34,866 nt of DNA, taken from positions 1-34,866 of the forward strand of contig JBKPDY010000079.1 in the NCBI GenBank assembly GCA_046728155.1, given 5' to 3'. Made by a program: the position numbers and the translations under genes. Of this stretch, positions 24,090 to 31,229 are shown one piece after another. The notes under the pieces are model-generated. The model saw only the letters and a list, made by a program, of their open reading frames with translations, did no database searches and had not been told where the DNA came from. This stretch comes from CAWDLX01 sp046728155. Its GTDB lineage: Bacteria > Actinomycetota > Actinomycetes > Mycobacteriales > Micromonosporaceae. Numbering within the stretch: position 1 is the stretch's first letter; each line of letters begins with the position of its first letter.

Positions 24090-25364
24090 ATGATCGACCA
24101 CCGGCAGCTCGGACGCGAGCTCGACCTGTTCCACTCCGACCCGCTGGTCGGCGCGGGCCTACCCATATGGCTGCCCGCGGGTGCGGCGGCGAGGTATGCC
24201 GTGGAGTCGTACGTACGCCGCGAGGAGGAGCGCGACGGCTACGTCCACGTCTACTCCCCGCCCATGGCCAGACGCGAGATGTACGAACGCTCCGGTCACC
24301 TGCCCTACTTCGCCGACGACATGTTCCCGCCGATGGACCTCGGTTCGGATCAGATCGTCCTACGCCCCATGCTGTGTCCGCACCACGCGATGGTGTACGC
24401 GTCGCGCGGGCGCTCCTATCGCCACCTTCCGCTGCGGATCGCTGAGATCGGGGGCATGTACCGTGAGGAGCGCTCGGGCGTCCTGAGTGGACTATCGCGG
24501 GTGCGGGCGATCTCCGTCAACGACGGCCATATCTTCTGCGCCGAGGAGCAGGTGGGCGCCGAGGTCGTTCGTGCGCTACGACTCGTCGGTAGGGCACATG
24601 CCGCACTCGGAATCGAGGCCGCCGGCTACCGGCTGTCTCTTCGGAACGGGGGACCCAAATACGTCGGCGAGGTGGCACTCTGGAACCGCTCGGAGGAGCT
24701 GCTCCGCCAAGCGCTCGGTGACGCCGGAGTCTCCTATGTGGAGGCTCGTGGCGAGGCCGCCTTCTACGGACCGAAGATCGACGTCCAGATGCTCGACCAC
24801 GCCGGCCGGGAGTTCACCCTCTCCACCGTGCAGGTGGACTTCAATCAACCAGCGCAGTTCGATCTATCCTATGTCGACAGTGGCGGGTTGCACCGGCGGC
24901 CGGTGATGGTCCACCGCAGTATCGTCGGCAGTTTCGAACGGCTCTTCGCGCACCTGATCGAGGTGCACGAGGGAGCATTCCCGGCGTGGTTCGCACCGGT
25001 ACAGGTACTCGTGATGCCGGTCTCCGATGACGAACTCGCCGCCGCGGCTGTTTTCGTCGAGCTCTGCCGGGCGTCCGGCCTTCGGGTGGAGCTGAGCGCG
25101 GGCGGTTCGCTCGCGTCCAGGATCCGCGAGGCGGCGGTGCGGAAGATCCCCTTCCAGGCTGTGATCGGGGCCCGTGAGGCGGCGGCCGATGAAGTGTCAC
25201 TACGGTTGCGGGGCGAGGGTGAACGGCCGGCCGGCCCGTACGGGCAGGCCGCGTTGTTCCTCCGCGAGCGGTGCGCGGTCCCGGAGGAGTCGAGACCTTA
25301 CGTCGTGTTGTGGCCCGCCGAACGGCCACAACACGACATCGATCTACGTCGACCCCAGCGCTGA
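24090..25364 (+). CDS. Threonyl-tRNA synthetase paralogue lacking TGS and editing domains
   Basis: A 424-residue class II aminoacyl-tRNA synthetase. It begins directly at the catalytic core (MIDHRQLGRELDLFHSDPLV), so the ~240-residue N-terminal TGS and editing domains of ordinary bacterial ThrRS (~640 aa) are missing. Core motifs are complete: SGHLPYFADDMFPPM, zinc ligands Cys96 (PMLCPHH), His147 (NDGHIFC) and His275 (VMVHRSI), motif 2 Arg125 in MYREERSG, and motif 3 GSFERL. The anticodon-binding domain (FAPVQVLVMPVSDDE onwards) is present but its end diverges and runs through a terminator-like inverted repeat. AAAGGAG lies 6 nt before ATG 24090. It probably charges tRNA(Thr) without proofreading Ser-tRNA(Thr). 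It may be a stress, starvation or inhibitor-resistant copy, with the main thrS elsewhere. Expression appears governed by the Thr leader upstream. Confidence 0.9.
   Translation: MIDHRQLGRELDLFHSDPLVGAGLPIWLPAGAAARYAVESYVRREEERDGYVHVYSPPMARREMYERSGHLPYFADDMFPPMDLGSDQIVLRPMLCPHHAMVYASRGRSYRHLPLRIAEIGGMYREERSGVLSGLSRVRAISVNDGHIFCAEEQVGAEVVRALRLVGRAHAALGIEAAGYRLSLRNGGPKYVGEVALWNRSEELLRQALGDAGVSYVEARGEAAFYGPKIDVQMLDHAGREFTLSTVQVDFNQPAQFDLSYVDSGGLHRRPVMVHRSIVGSFERLFAHLIEVHEGAFPAWFAPVQVLVMPVSDDELAAAAVFVELCRASGLRVELSAGGSLASRIREAAVRKIPFQAVIGAREAAADEVSLRLRGEGERPAGPYGQAALFLRERCAVPEESRPYVVLWPAERPQHDIDLRRPQR
25302..25337. terminator. Inverted repeat, likely bidirectional terminator inside the end of the thrS-like gene
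   Basis: GTCGTGTTGTGGCC (25302-25315) and its exact complement GGCCACAACACGAC (25324-25337) flank an 8-nt loop. The 14-bp stem lies between the convergent thrS-like and acyl-CoA carboxylase genes but within the last ~20 codons of the former. Confidence 0.6.
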
Positions 25365-25384
25365 GCAGGTGCATAGCACGCGAC

Positions 25385-27130
25385 TCAGACGATCTCGCAG
25401 ATCACGGCGCCGGAGGAGACGGTCATACCCACCTCGGCGACCAGGCCGGTGACGACTCCGGCCTTGTGCGCGTTGAGCGGCTGCTCCATCTTCATCGCCT
25501 CGAGCGCGACCACCAGGTCACCTTGCGCCACGGTGTCCCCTTCGGCCACAGCCACCTTGACGATGGTTCCCTGCATCGGGCTGGTGAGCGCGTCGCCAGA
25601 TGCCGCGGCGGCGTGCCCCCGCTTGGTCGACCGCCGGGTCCCACTCGCCCGGGCGGCGGCCGCCGAACTCCCGAAGCCGGCCGGTAGCGACACCTCGATC
25701 CGTTTGCCCGCCACCTCAACGACCACGGTCGCCCGCTGACTCTCCACATCGGACGAAACAGAGACAGGGCCAGCGAACGGGGGGACCGTGTTGGACCACT
25801 CGGTCTCGATCCACCGCGTGTGGATGGCGAACGGTTCCTCCACAAAGGAGGGATCCCGCACGATGAGGCGGTGGAACGGCAGCGCGGTTGCCATTCCCTC
25901 GACAACCATCTCGTCCAGCGCCCGCCGGGCCCGTTCCAGCGCCTCGACCCGGGTCTCGCCGGTGACGATCACCTTGGCCAGCAGCGAGTCGAAGTTGCCG
26001 CCGACCACGCTGCCCGCCTCGACACCGGTATCGACGCGTACGCCCGGACCCTCGGGCAACCGCCACCCGGTGACGGTGCCGGGGGCCGGCAGGAAGCCAC
26101 GGCCGGGGTCCTCCCCGTTGATGCGGAACTCGATCGAATGACCACGCGGCGCGGGGTCCGCGGCGAAGCGGAGCTTCTCGCCGTCCGCGATCCGGAACTG
26201 CTCCCGGACGAGGTCGACGCCGGAGGTCTCCTCGGTCACCGGATGCTCGACCTGCAGCCGCGTGTTGACCTCAAGGAACGACACCGTCCCGTCGACCCCG
26301 ACGAGATACTCGACCGTGCCGGCACCGTGGTATCCAGCCTCGCGGCATATCGCCTTGGCCGACTCGTGGATCGCGGCCCGCTGTTCACCCGTGAGGAAAG
26401 GCGCCGGCGCCTCTTCGACCAGTTTCTGGTGCCGCCGCTGCAACGAGCAGTCACGCGTCCCGACGACGATGACGTTGCCATGCTGGTCGGCGAGCACCTG
26501 AGCCTCGACGTGGCGGGGCCGGTCGAGGTACCGCTCGACGAAGCACTCGCCCCGGCCGAACGCGGCCATCGCCTCCCGCGTAGCCGATTCGAGCAGCGCG
26601 GGAATCTCCTCGAGGGTGCGGGCGACCTTGAGCCCGCGGCCGCCACCGCCGAACGCCGCCTTGATGGCGACCGGCAGGCCATGCTCCCGGGCGAACGCGA
26701 CAACCTCGTCGGGTCCGCTGACCGGCTCGGGCGTTCCGGCGACGAGGGGTGCACCGGCACGCTGCGCGATGTGTCGGGCCGTGACCTTGTCGCCGAGGTC
26801 GCGAATGGCCTGCGGGCTCGGTCCGATCCAGATGAGGCCCGCGTCGAGGACAGCCTGAGCGAAGTCGGCGTTCTCGGCGAGGAAGCCGTAGCCGGGATGC
26901 ACCCCGTCCGCGCCGGCGCGTCCGGCTATGTCGATGAGCTTGTCTATGCGTAGGTAGGTCTCGGGGGCGGTGTTCCCGAAGAGGGCGTACGCCTCGTCGG
27001 CGAGTCGGACGTGCAGGGCGTCGCGATCGGGGTCCGCGTAGACGGCGACACTCGCGAGTCCGCCGTCGCGGCAGGCGCGGATGACGCGGACTGCGATCTC
27101 CCCCCGGTTGGCGATGAGAACCTTCCGCAT
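25385..27130 (-). CDS. accA3: Acyl-CoA carboxylase alpha subunit (biotin carboxylase + biotin carboxyl carrier)
   Basis: A 581-residue chain that carboxylates its own biotin with ATP and bicarbonate for transfer to acetyl- or propionyl-CoA. Biotin carboxylase domain: MRKVLIANRGEIAVRVIRA, GVHPGYGFLAEN, the ATP-grasp Gly loop AAFGGGGRGLKV, EEAPAP, FLEVNTRLQVEHPVTEE. A linker follows, and the C-terminal biotinyl domain carries EAMKMEQP with biotin-accepting Lys547. The size and domain order match AccA3/AccA2/BccA of actinobacteria. Start ATG 27130 has GGAGG with 7-nt spacing. Its partners accE and the C-terminus of an accD-type beta subunit are encoded 6-8 kb further along in this window, so propionyl-/acetyl-CoA carboxylase complexes are the likely destination. 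Whether it also serves methylcrotonyl-CoA carboxylation is unknown. Confidence 0.94.
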   Translation of the reverse strand: MRKVLIANRGEIAVRVIRACRDGGLASVAVYADPDRDALHVRLADEAYALFGNTAPETYLRIDKLIDIAGRAGADGVHPGYGFLAENADFAQAVLDAGLIWIGPSPQAIRDLGDKVTARHIAQRAGAPLVAGTPEPVSGPDEVVAFAREHGLPVAIKAAFGGGGRGLKVARTLEEIPALLESATREAMAAFGRGECFVERYLDRPRHVEAQVLADQHGNVIVVGTRDCSLQRRHQKLVEEAPAPFLTGEQRAAIHESAKAICREAGYHGAGTVEYLVGVDGTVSFLEVNTRLQVEHPVTEETSGVDLVREQFRIADGEKLRFAADPAPRGHSIEFRINGEDPGRGFLPAPGTVTGWRLPEGPGVRVDTGVEAGSVVGGNFDSLLAKVIVTGETRVEALERARRALDEMVVEGMATALPFHRLIVRDPSFVEEPFAIHTRWIETEWSNTVPPFAGPVSVSSDVESQRATVVVEVAGKRIEVSLPAGFGSSAAAARASGTRRSTKRGHAAAASGDALTSPMQGTIVKVAVAEGDTVAQGDLVVALEAMKMEQPLNAHKAGVVTGLVAEVGMTVSSGAVICEIV

Positions 27131-27280
27131 CGAGCTCCCTCCGGCCGACCCGGCGAAAGCCCCTTGTCGGTGCTCAACCGCCGTGCGCCGAGTGTATCCG
27201 CAGAGTTGATCATGCGGCAGCGGTCGCGGCGATGACGTGGGAATCCTCGCCGCCGATGTGCGGGCTAGGGAGTCGAGACT

Positions 27281-27296
27281 TAGTCAAGCTTGGCTA
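27281..27296. promoter_or_regulatory. PadR operator 1, in the padR promoter
   Basis: TAGTCAAGCTTGGCTA is a 16-bp imperfect palindrome filling the spacer directly before the -10 TACGCT (27298-27303). It matches the site at 27913-27928, supporting autoregulation. Confidence 0.7.
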
Positions 27297-27297
27297 T

Positions 27298-27303
27298 TAC
27301 GCT
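27298..27303 (+). promoter_or_regulatory. -10 box of padR (leaderless start)
   Basis: TACGCT, 6 nt before ATG 27310, predicting a leaderless transcript. The -35 region is poor, perhaps because the operator occupies the spacer. Confidence 0.55.
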
Positions 27304-27309
27304 GGTCTC

Positions 27310-27915
27310 ATGTCGGCCACTCGGCTCATGATCCTCGGTCTTGTCCGCTGGATGCAGCCGGTCCACGGGTACGACGTCCGGCGGGAGCTGGACAGCTGGC
27401 GGGCCGACGAGTGGGCGAACATCGCGCCCGGGTCGATCTACCACGCGCTACGCAAGCTTGCCGAGGAAGGGCTGCTCGAGGCCGTCGCGAAGGAGCAGAT
27501 CGGCTCCCGGCCGGCGCGCACGACCTACCGCATCACCGCTCGCGGCGAGCTCGAGTTCGAGGAACTCCTGCGCCGGTACTGGTGGGAGTACTCCCAGATA
27601 ACAGATCCATTCCTCGCCGGATTCTCGTTCCTGCCGGCGCTGCCCCGAGGCGAGGCGGCCGCAGCCCTGCGTAATCGGGCCCGGCTGCTGCGGGCCGCGG
27701 TCGAGTCACTGAAGTTCGCGCTCACGACCGATCTCATGCGCAAGACGAAACCTGTCCACGTCGCCTGGATGTTCGAGCTGACGATCGCCCGGGCCCAAAC
27801 CGAGATCGACTGGTGTGGCCAGGTCGCCGACCGCATCGAGTCGGGCGTGGAGCTCTTCCCGGCGGAGTTCGCGGCAGTGTTCGGTGACTCAGCGGCGGCG
27901 ACGAACGCGGAATAA
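27310..27915 (+). CDS. PadR family transcriptional regulator
   Basis: A 201-residue repressor-type protein. The N-terminal winged helix shows the PadR signature: LMILGLVRWMQPVHGYDVRR, APGSIYHALRKLAEEGLLEA, RTTYRITARGELEFEELL. A C-terminal helical dimerisation domain (Vir-like) follows, with TKPVHVAWMFELTIARAQTEIDW. ATG 27310 is chosen over the upstream open frame because a -10 box lies 6 nt before it. Its stop codon overlaps a second copy of the palindromic site that also sits in its own promoter. It lies immediately before an ABC exporter on the same strand. Ligand-responsive repression of the exporter and of itself is the natural inference; the inducing compound is unknown. Confidence 0.93.
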   Translation: MSATRLMILGLVRWMQPVHGYDVRRELDSWRADEWANIAPGSIYHALRKLAEEGLLEAVAKEQIGSRPARTTYRITARGELEFEELLRRYWWEYSQITDPFLAGFSFLPALPRGEAAAALRNRARLLRAAVESLKFALTTDLMRKTKPVHVAWMFELTIARAQTEIDWCGQVADRIESGVELFPAEFAAVFGDSAAATNAE

Positions 27916-27928
27916 TCAATCTTGACTA
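27913..27928. promoter_or_regulatory. PadR operator 2, at the ABC transporter promoter
   Basis: TAATCAATCTTGACTA (reverse complement TAGTCAAGATTGATTA) matches operator 1 in the TAGTCAAGnTTG core. It overlaps the padR stop codon and the -35 hexamer of the following promoter. Confidence 0.7.
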
Positions 27929-27951
27929 TGACAGCCATATCGCGATAGTGT
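27922..27951 (+). promoter_or_regulatory. Promoter of the ABC exporter genes
   Basis: TTGACT (27922-27927), 18-nt spacer, TAGTGT (27946-27951). One of the best sigma-A-like promoters in the window; its -35 lies inside operator 2. The predicted leader is about 80 nt. Confidence 0.65.
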
Positions 27952-28038
27952 CTCGTTCCGTGCGCACCACGGCAGGATCCGCACCGAGACCGGGGCGACA
28001 GAGCGTGATCTCCGGAGTCCACCGGGAGTGGAGAAAAC

Positions 28039-28995
28039 ATGATCATTGAGACCGAGGGGCTCAGGAAATCGTTCCGAGCGCGCGGCAGGGAGAAGAAGGT
28101 CGTCGAGGCGGTGCGTGGCGTCGACCTGATGATCGACGAGGGTGAGATCTTCGGATTCCTCGGGCCCAACGGCGCCGGCAAGACGACCACGCTGCGAATG
28201 CTCGCCACGCTGATCGAACCCGACGGTGGCACGGCGGCCGTGGCCGGAGCGGATCTGCGGACACAACCCGGCGAGGTCCGAAAACGCATCGGCTATGTCG
28301 CGCAAGGCGGCAGCACCTGGGACGAATCGACGGCACGCGAGGAACTGGTCCAGCAGGCGCGGATGTACGGGATCGCGAAGTCGGAGGCACAGCGCCTCGC
28401 GGCCGGCGCGCTCGACTCGTTCCAGCTCACCGAGTACGCCGACCGGGCCTGTAAGACGTACTCAGGTGGACAGCGTCGCCGGGTCGACATCGCGCTCGGC
28501 GTCATCCACGCCCCGCGGGTGGTCTTCCTCGACGAACCGACAAGTGGCCTGGACCCGCAGAGCCGTGCTCACATGTGGGAGGAGATCCGACGGCTGCGCC
28601 GGGAAGGCATGACGATCTTCCTCACAACGCACTACCTCGACGAGGCCGATGCGCTCTGCGATCGTATCTCCATTATGGACAATGGCCTGATTGTTGCCGA
28701 AGGTACGCCGGAAAAGCTCAAGCGCGAGATCTCCGGTGATGTCGTGCTGATCGGACTCAACGGTTCGCTCGACGTGGCGACCAAGGTGCTGCGCAACGAG
28801 CCGACGGTCAACAACGTCGAGTCCACTGAGGACGGAGCGCTCCGTCTCGCCGTTACCGAGGGGGCGACCGCGATACCCTTGATTCTCCGGGCCCTCGACG
28901 CCGCCGGGGTACCTCTGCGCTCGATCGAGCTGCACCGGCCGAGCCTCGACGACGTATTCCTGACCAAGACCGGCCGCTCGCTCCGCGAAGGCTGA
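28039..28995 (+). CDS. ABC transporter ATP-binding protein (DrrA-like)
   Basis: A 318-residue nucleotide-binding subunit of a two-component exporter. Walker A GPNGAGKTTT (~41-50), Q-loop YVAQGGSTWDES, signature YSGGQRRRVD, Walker B VVFLDEPTSGLD, D-loop and switch His in LTTHYLDEAD are all intact. A ~90-residue C-terminal extension (from LKREISGDVVLIGLNGS) and the closing DDVFLTKTGRSLRE are typical of the daunorubicin-resistance DrrA subfamily. GGAG lies 7-8 nt before ATG 28039. It is followed after 57 nt by its permease. Controlled by the PadR regulator immediately upstream through an operator over its -35. Substrate probably an amphipathic drug or natural product; not identifiable. Confidence 0.95.
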   Translation: MIIETEGLRKSFRARGREKKVVEAVRGVDLMIDEGEIFGFLGPNGAGKTTTLRMLATLIEPDGGTAAVAGADLRTQPGEVRKRIGYVAQGGSTWDESTAREELVQQARMYGIAKSEAQRLAAGALDSFQLTEYADRACKTYSGGQRRRVDIALGVIHAPRVVFLDEPTSGLDPQSRAHMWEEIRRLRREGMTIFLTTHYLDEADALCDRISIMDNGLIVAEGTPEKLKREISGDVVLIGLNGSLDVATKVLRNEPTVNNVESTEDGALRLAVTEGATAIPLILRALDAAGVPLRSIELHRPSLDDVFLTKTGRSLREG

Positions 28996-29052
28996 CCGAC
29001 GGTATGAACACCGTGCGCCAACCGCGATCCCGGCCGTGAGAGGAACACTCGG

Positions 29053-29817
29053 ATGAAACTTGCGCGCGACAGCTGGCTCATCTTCCAGCGCCAGATCCAA
29101 TTGCTCCTGCGTAATCCCGTATGGGTCTTCGTCGGCATCTTCCAGCCGGTGATGTACCTACTGCTCTTCGCCCCGCTGCTCAAGCCTGCGCTGGCACCGC
29201 TGGGCGCGACGACGAACGCCGCGACCTACCGCATCTTCGTACCGGGCCTGCTGGTGCTGCTCGCCATATTCGGCGGGTTGTTTCAGGGCTTCGGGCTCAT
29301 CGCGGAGCTTCGGGCGGGCGTGATCGAACGGTCCCGGGTGACACCGGTGAGCCGGCTCGCCCTGCTGCTCGGGCGGTCGCTGCGGGACGTCGTCTCACTG
29401 ATCGCTCAGGCCGCCATCATCACGGTGCTGGCGCTCGCCTTCGGCCTGCGGGTGCAGCTCGGGTACGTGCTGCTCGCGTACCTGCTGCTCGCCCTGATCG
29501 CGATGATGACATCGTCATTGTCGTACGGCGTCGCTCTCGTCGTGAAGAGTGAGGATGCCCTGGCACCACTGATGAACACGGTCGCTCAGCCTGTCCTGCT
29601 GCTCTCCGGGATCCTGCTGCCGTTGTCGTTCGCGCCGAAATGGCTGTCCAACGTCTCCAAGTGGAACCCGTTCTCCTGGGCGGTGGACGGTACGAGGGCG
29701 CTCTTCGCCGGCGACTTCGGCAACCCTCGCGTCTGGCAGGCGCTCCTCATCACCGGCCTGCTGACCGTCCTCTGCGTGATCTGGTCCGCACGCAAGTTCG
29801 CCACGAGCGTGCGCTGA
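29053..29817 (+). CDS. ABC-2 type transporter permease (DrrB-like)
   Basis: A 254-residue integral membrane subunit with six predicted helices: LRNPVWVFVGIFQPVMYLLL, FVPGLLVLLAIFGGLFQGFG, the VSLIAQAAIITVLALAFGL region, YVLLAYLLLALIAMM, LMNTVAQPVLLLSGILLPLS, and a final VWQALLITGLLTVLCVIW. The ABC-2 signature region around ELRAGVIERSRVTPVSRLALLLGRSLRD is present between helices 2 and 3. AGAGGAA lies about 9 nt before ATG 29053. It pairs with the preceding ATPase. The transcript is probably ended by the large hairpin just downstream. Confidence 0.94.
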   Translation: MKLARDSWLIFQRQIQLLLRNPVWVFVGIFQPVMYLLLFAPLLKPALAPLGATTNAATYRIFVPGLLVLLAIFGGLFQGFGLIAELRAGVIERSRVTPVSRLALLLGRSLRDVVSLIAQAAIITVLALAFGLRVQLGYVLLAYLLLALIAMMTSSLSYGVALVVKSEDALAPLMNTVAQPVLLLSGILLPLSFAPKWLSNVSKWNPFSWAVDGTRALFAGDFGNPRVWQALLITGLLTVLCVIWSARKFATSVR

Positions 29818-29828
29818 GAGGTCGGCTT

Positions 29829-29888
29829 GGTGTAAGCAGGGGCACCCTCATTGCGTTCAGGCGTCAATAGGGTGCCCCTGCTTACACC
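29829..29888. terminator. 20-bp perfect inverted repeat, bidirectional terminator between convergent genes
   Basis: GGTGTAAGCAGGGGCACCCT (29829-29848) and its exact reverse complement (29869-29888) flank a 20-nt loop in which ATTG and CAAT could extend pairing. It lies between the ABC permease (plus) and the O-methyltransferase (minus). Hairpins of this style (GTGTAAG...CTTACAC) recur in Micromonospora-like genomes, as I recall, so it may be a dispersed repeat family as well as a terminator. Confidence 0.8.
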
Positions 29889-29899
29889 GCCCTCCTTGG

Positions 29900-30553
29900 T
29901 CAGATCCGACGCGCCAGCGTCAGCCCGTCGGCGATGGGAACCATGACCGCTTCAACGCGTTTGTCCGCAGCGACAGCGTCGTTGAACGCCACGATCGCCC
30001 GAGTGTCGGCGTCGTCGGGATCGATGACCAGGCCATCGCGAAGGACGTTGTCAACGACGATCACGCCGCCGGGGCGCGTCCGAGGCACGAGCAGCTCCCA
30101 GTACGTCGGGTAACCGATCTTGTCGGCGTCGATGAAAGCGAAGTCAAGGTACGGCTCGTCCGGCAGCGTGGCCAGCGTATCGGCGGCGGGCCCGATGCGT
30201 AACTCGATCCGGTCGTCCAGGCCGGCCTTGGCCCAGAACTCGCGAGCGATCGAGGTGTACTCCGCTGAGACATCGAAACACGTCAGTCGCCCGCCCTCGG
30301 CCAGGCCCCGGGCGACCGACAATGCGGAGAGCCCGGTGAATGTACCCACCTCCACGGCATGCCGCACACCGACGATACGGGCGAGGAAGGTGAGGAAGGG
30401 CGCCTGTTCCGGTGCTATCTGCATATTCGCCGAGCGGCCGTGGACCTGGTGGGTGCGGTCGATCAACTCGGTCACGATCGGATCGGGGGCCGGGTTGTGC
30501 GCGAGGAGGTAGGCGTGGAGCTCGTCGCTGAGACCGATGGATTTGAAGCTCAT
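29900..30553 (-). CDS. SAM-dependent O-methyltransferase, family 3 (caffeoyl-CoA OMT-like)
   Basis: A 217-residue class I methyltransferase. Motif I VEVGTFTGLSALSVA, acidic ribose contact TCFDVSAEYTSIA, metal-binding FIDADK and VIVVDNVLRDG (Asp-Asn), and a C-terminal VPIADGLTLARR strand all match the cation-dependent catechol/caffeoyl-CoA OMT group, whose bacterial members methylate catechol-like hydroxyls. It ends 11 nt from the large hairpin. ATG 30553 lacks a Shine-Dalgarno, and a TAGCGT -10-like box overlapping the maf stop codon lies 7 nt upstream. It may therefore be leaderless or read through from maf, which ends 10 nt before. Substrate unknown. Confidence 0.93.
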   Translation of the reverse strand: MSFKSIGLSDELHAYLLAHNPAPDPIVTELIDRTHQVHGRSANMQIAPEQAPFLTFLARIVGVRHAVEVGTFTGLSALSVARGLAEGGRLTCFDVSAEYTSIAREFWAKAGLDDRIELRIGPAADTLATLPDEPYLDFAFIDADKIGYPTYWELLVPRTRPGGVIVVDNVLRDGLVIDPDDADTRAIVAFNDAVAADKRVEAVMVPIADGLTLARRI

Positions 30554-30560
30554 GCGTGTG

Positions 30561-30566
30561 ACGCTA
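30561..30566 (-). promoter_or_regulatory. -10-like box before the O-methyltransferase gene
   Basis: TAGCGT on the minus strand, 7 nt before ATG 30553; its TAG is the maf stop. Leaderless geometry, but no good -35, so coincidence is possible. Confidence 0.35.
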
Positions 30567-31166
30567 GTGCAGATCCCAGAACGCCTCGACGCCGGTCCCG
30601 AGTTCGTGCAGAAGCCGTCGCAGTACGGGCAGCGACACGCCGATGACGTTTCCGGCGTCGCCCTCGATCGACTCGATGAACCAGCCGCCGAGCCCGTCGA
30701 TGGTGAACGCTCCGGCGACGCCCAGCGGCTCGCCGGTACGGACGTAGGCGTCGATCTCGGTATCCGTCATGTATCCGAAATGGACAGCCGTGCTTGCGAC
30801 CGCCTGGGCCGTACGGGTGGCGGAGGTATCGATCAGGAAGTGTCCAGTGTGGAGGATACCGGACCGTCCGCGCATCCGGCGCCACCTCGCGCGGGCGTCA
30901 TCGGCGTCGCGCGGTTTGCCGAGTACCTCGCCATTGAACTCGAAAACAGAGTCACATCCCAGGACGAATGCGGCCGCCGCACCGGGCACGATGGCGGCCA
31001 CCACCTCCGCCTTGTGCCGGGCCAGTGTCTGGCAGAGCCGCATCGGATCGAGCTCCACTATGGACTCGTCGACCCCACTGACGACCACCTCGGGGTTGAG
31101 GCCTGCTGCCTGCAACGTCTTCAGCCGGGCCGGGCTGCCGGAGGCGAGCACGAACGTCCGTTTCAC
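30564..31166 (-). CDS. maf: Maf-like nucleotide pyrophosphatase
   Basis: A 200-residue Maf/Ham1-fold enzyme hydrolysing (d)NTPs to NMP and pyrophosphate, a house-cleaning function against modified nucleotides. Motifs: FVLASGSPARLKTLQAAG at the start, VSGVDES, LARHKAEVVA, GCDSVFEFNGEVLGKP, SGILHTGHFLI, and AGAFTIDGLGGWFIESIEGDAGNVIGVSLP. The GTG at 31166 is preferred: a TACGGT -10 box ends 6 nt upstream, as in other leaderless starts here, and homology begins directly. In-frame ATG 31172 or GTG 31184 would add 2 or 6 residues. A Maf gene next to accD/accE is also the arrangement in mycobacteria; here a band-7 gene, a hydrolase and two Uma2 genes intervene. Confidence 0.92.
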   Translation of the reverse strand: MKRTFVLASGSPARLKTLQAAGLNPEVVVSGVDESIVELDPMRLCQTLARHKAEVVAAIVPGAAAAFVLGCDSVFEFNGEVLGKPRDADDARARWRRMRGRSGILHTGHFLIDTSATRTAQAVASTAVHFGYMTDTEIDAYVRTGEPLGVAGAFTIDGLGGWFIESIEGDAGNVIGVSLPVLRRLLHELGTGVEAFWDLH

Positions 31167-31172
31167 CCGCAT

Positions 31173-31178
31173 ACCGTA
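31173..31178 (-). promoter_or_regulatory. -10 box of maf (leaderless start)
   Basis: TACGGT on the minus strand, 6 nt before GTG 31166. The expected -35 position falls within the terminator hairpin of the preceding gene and shows no consensus. Confidence 0.4.
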
Positions 31179-31184
31179 CGGCAC

Positions 31185-31220
31185 CCGGCGGGCACCCCTG
31201 CCGTGTGGGATGCCCGCCGG
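31185..31220 (-). terminator. Hairpin downstream of the band-7 gene
   Basis: CCGGCGGGCA (31185-31194) pairs with TGCCCGCCGG (31211-31220), with three further inner C-G pairs after one mismatch and a short loop. It lies 9 nt beyond the band-7 stop codon and just before the maf -10 box. Confidence 0.65.
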
Positions 31221-31229
31221 TGTCGGCCG

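Noticed and set aside
25820..26953. 377-codon plus-strand open frame inside the carboxylase alpha gene
   Set aside because: Antisense to an intact biotin carboxylase; composition is that of a shadow frame.
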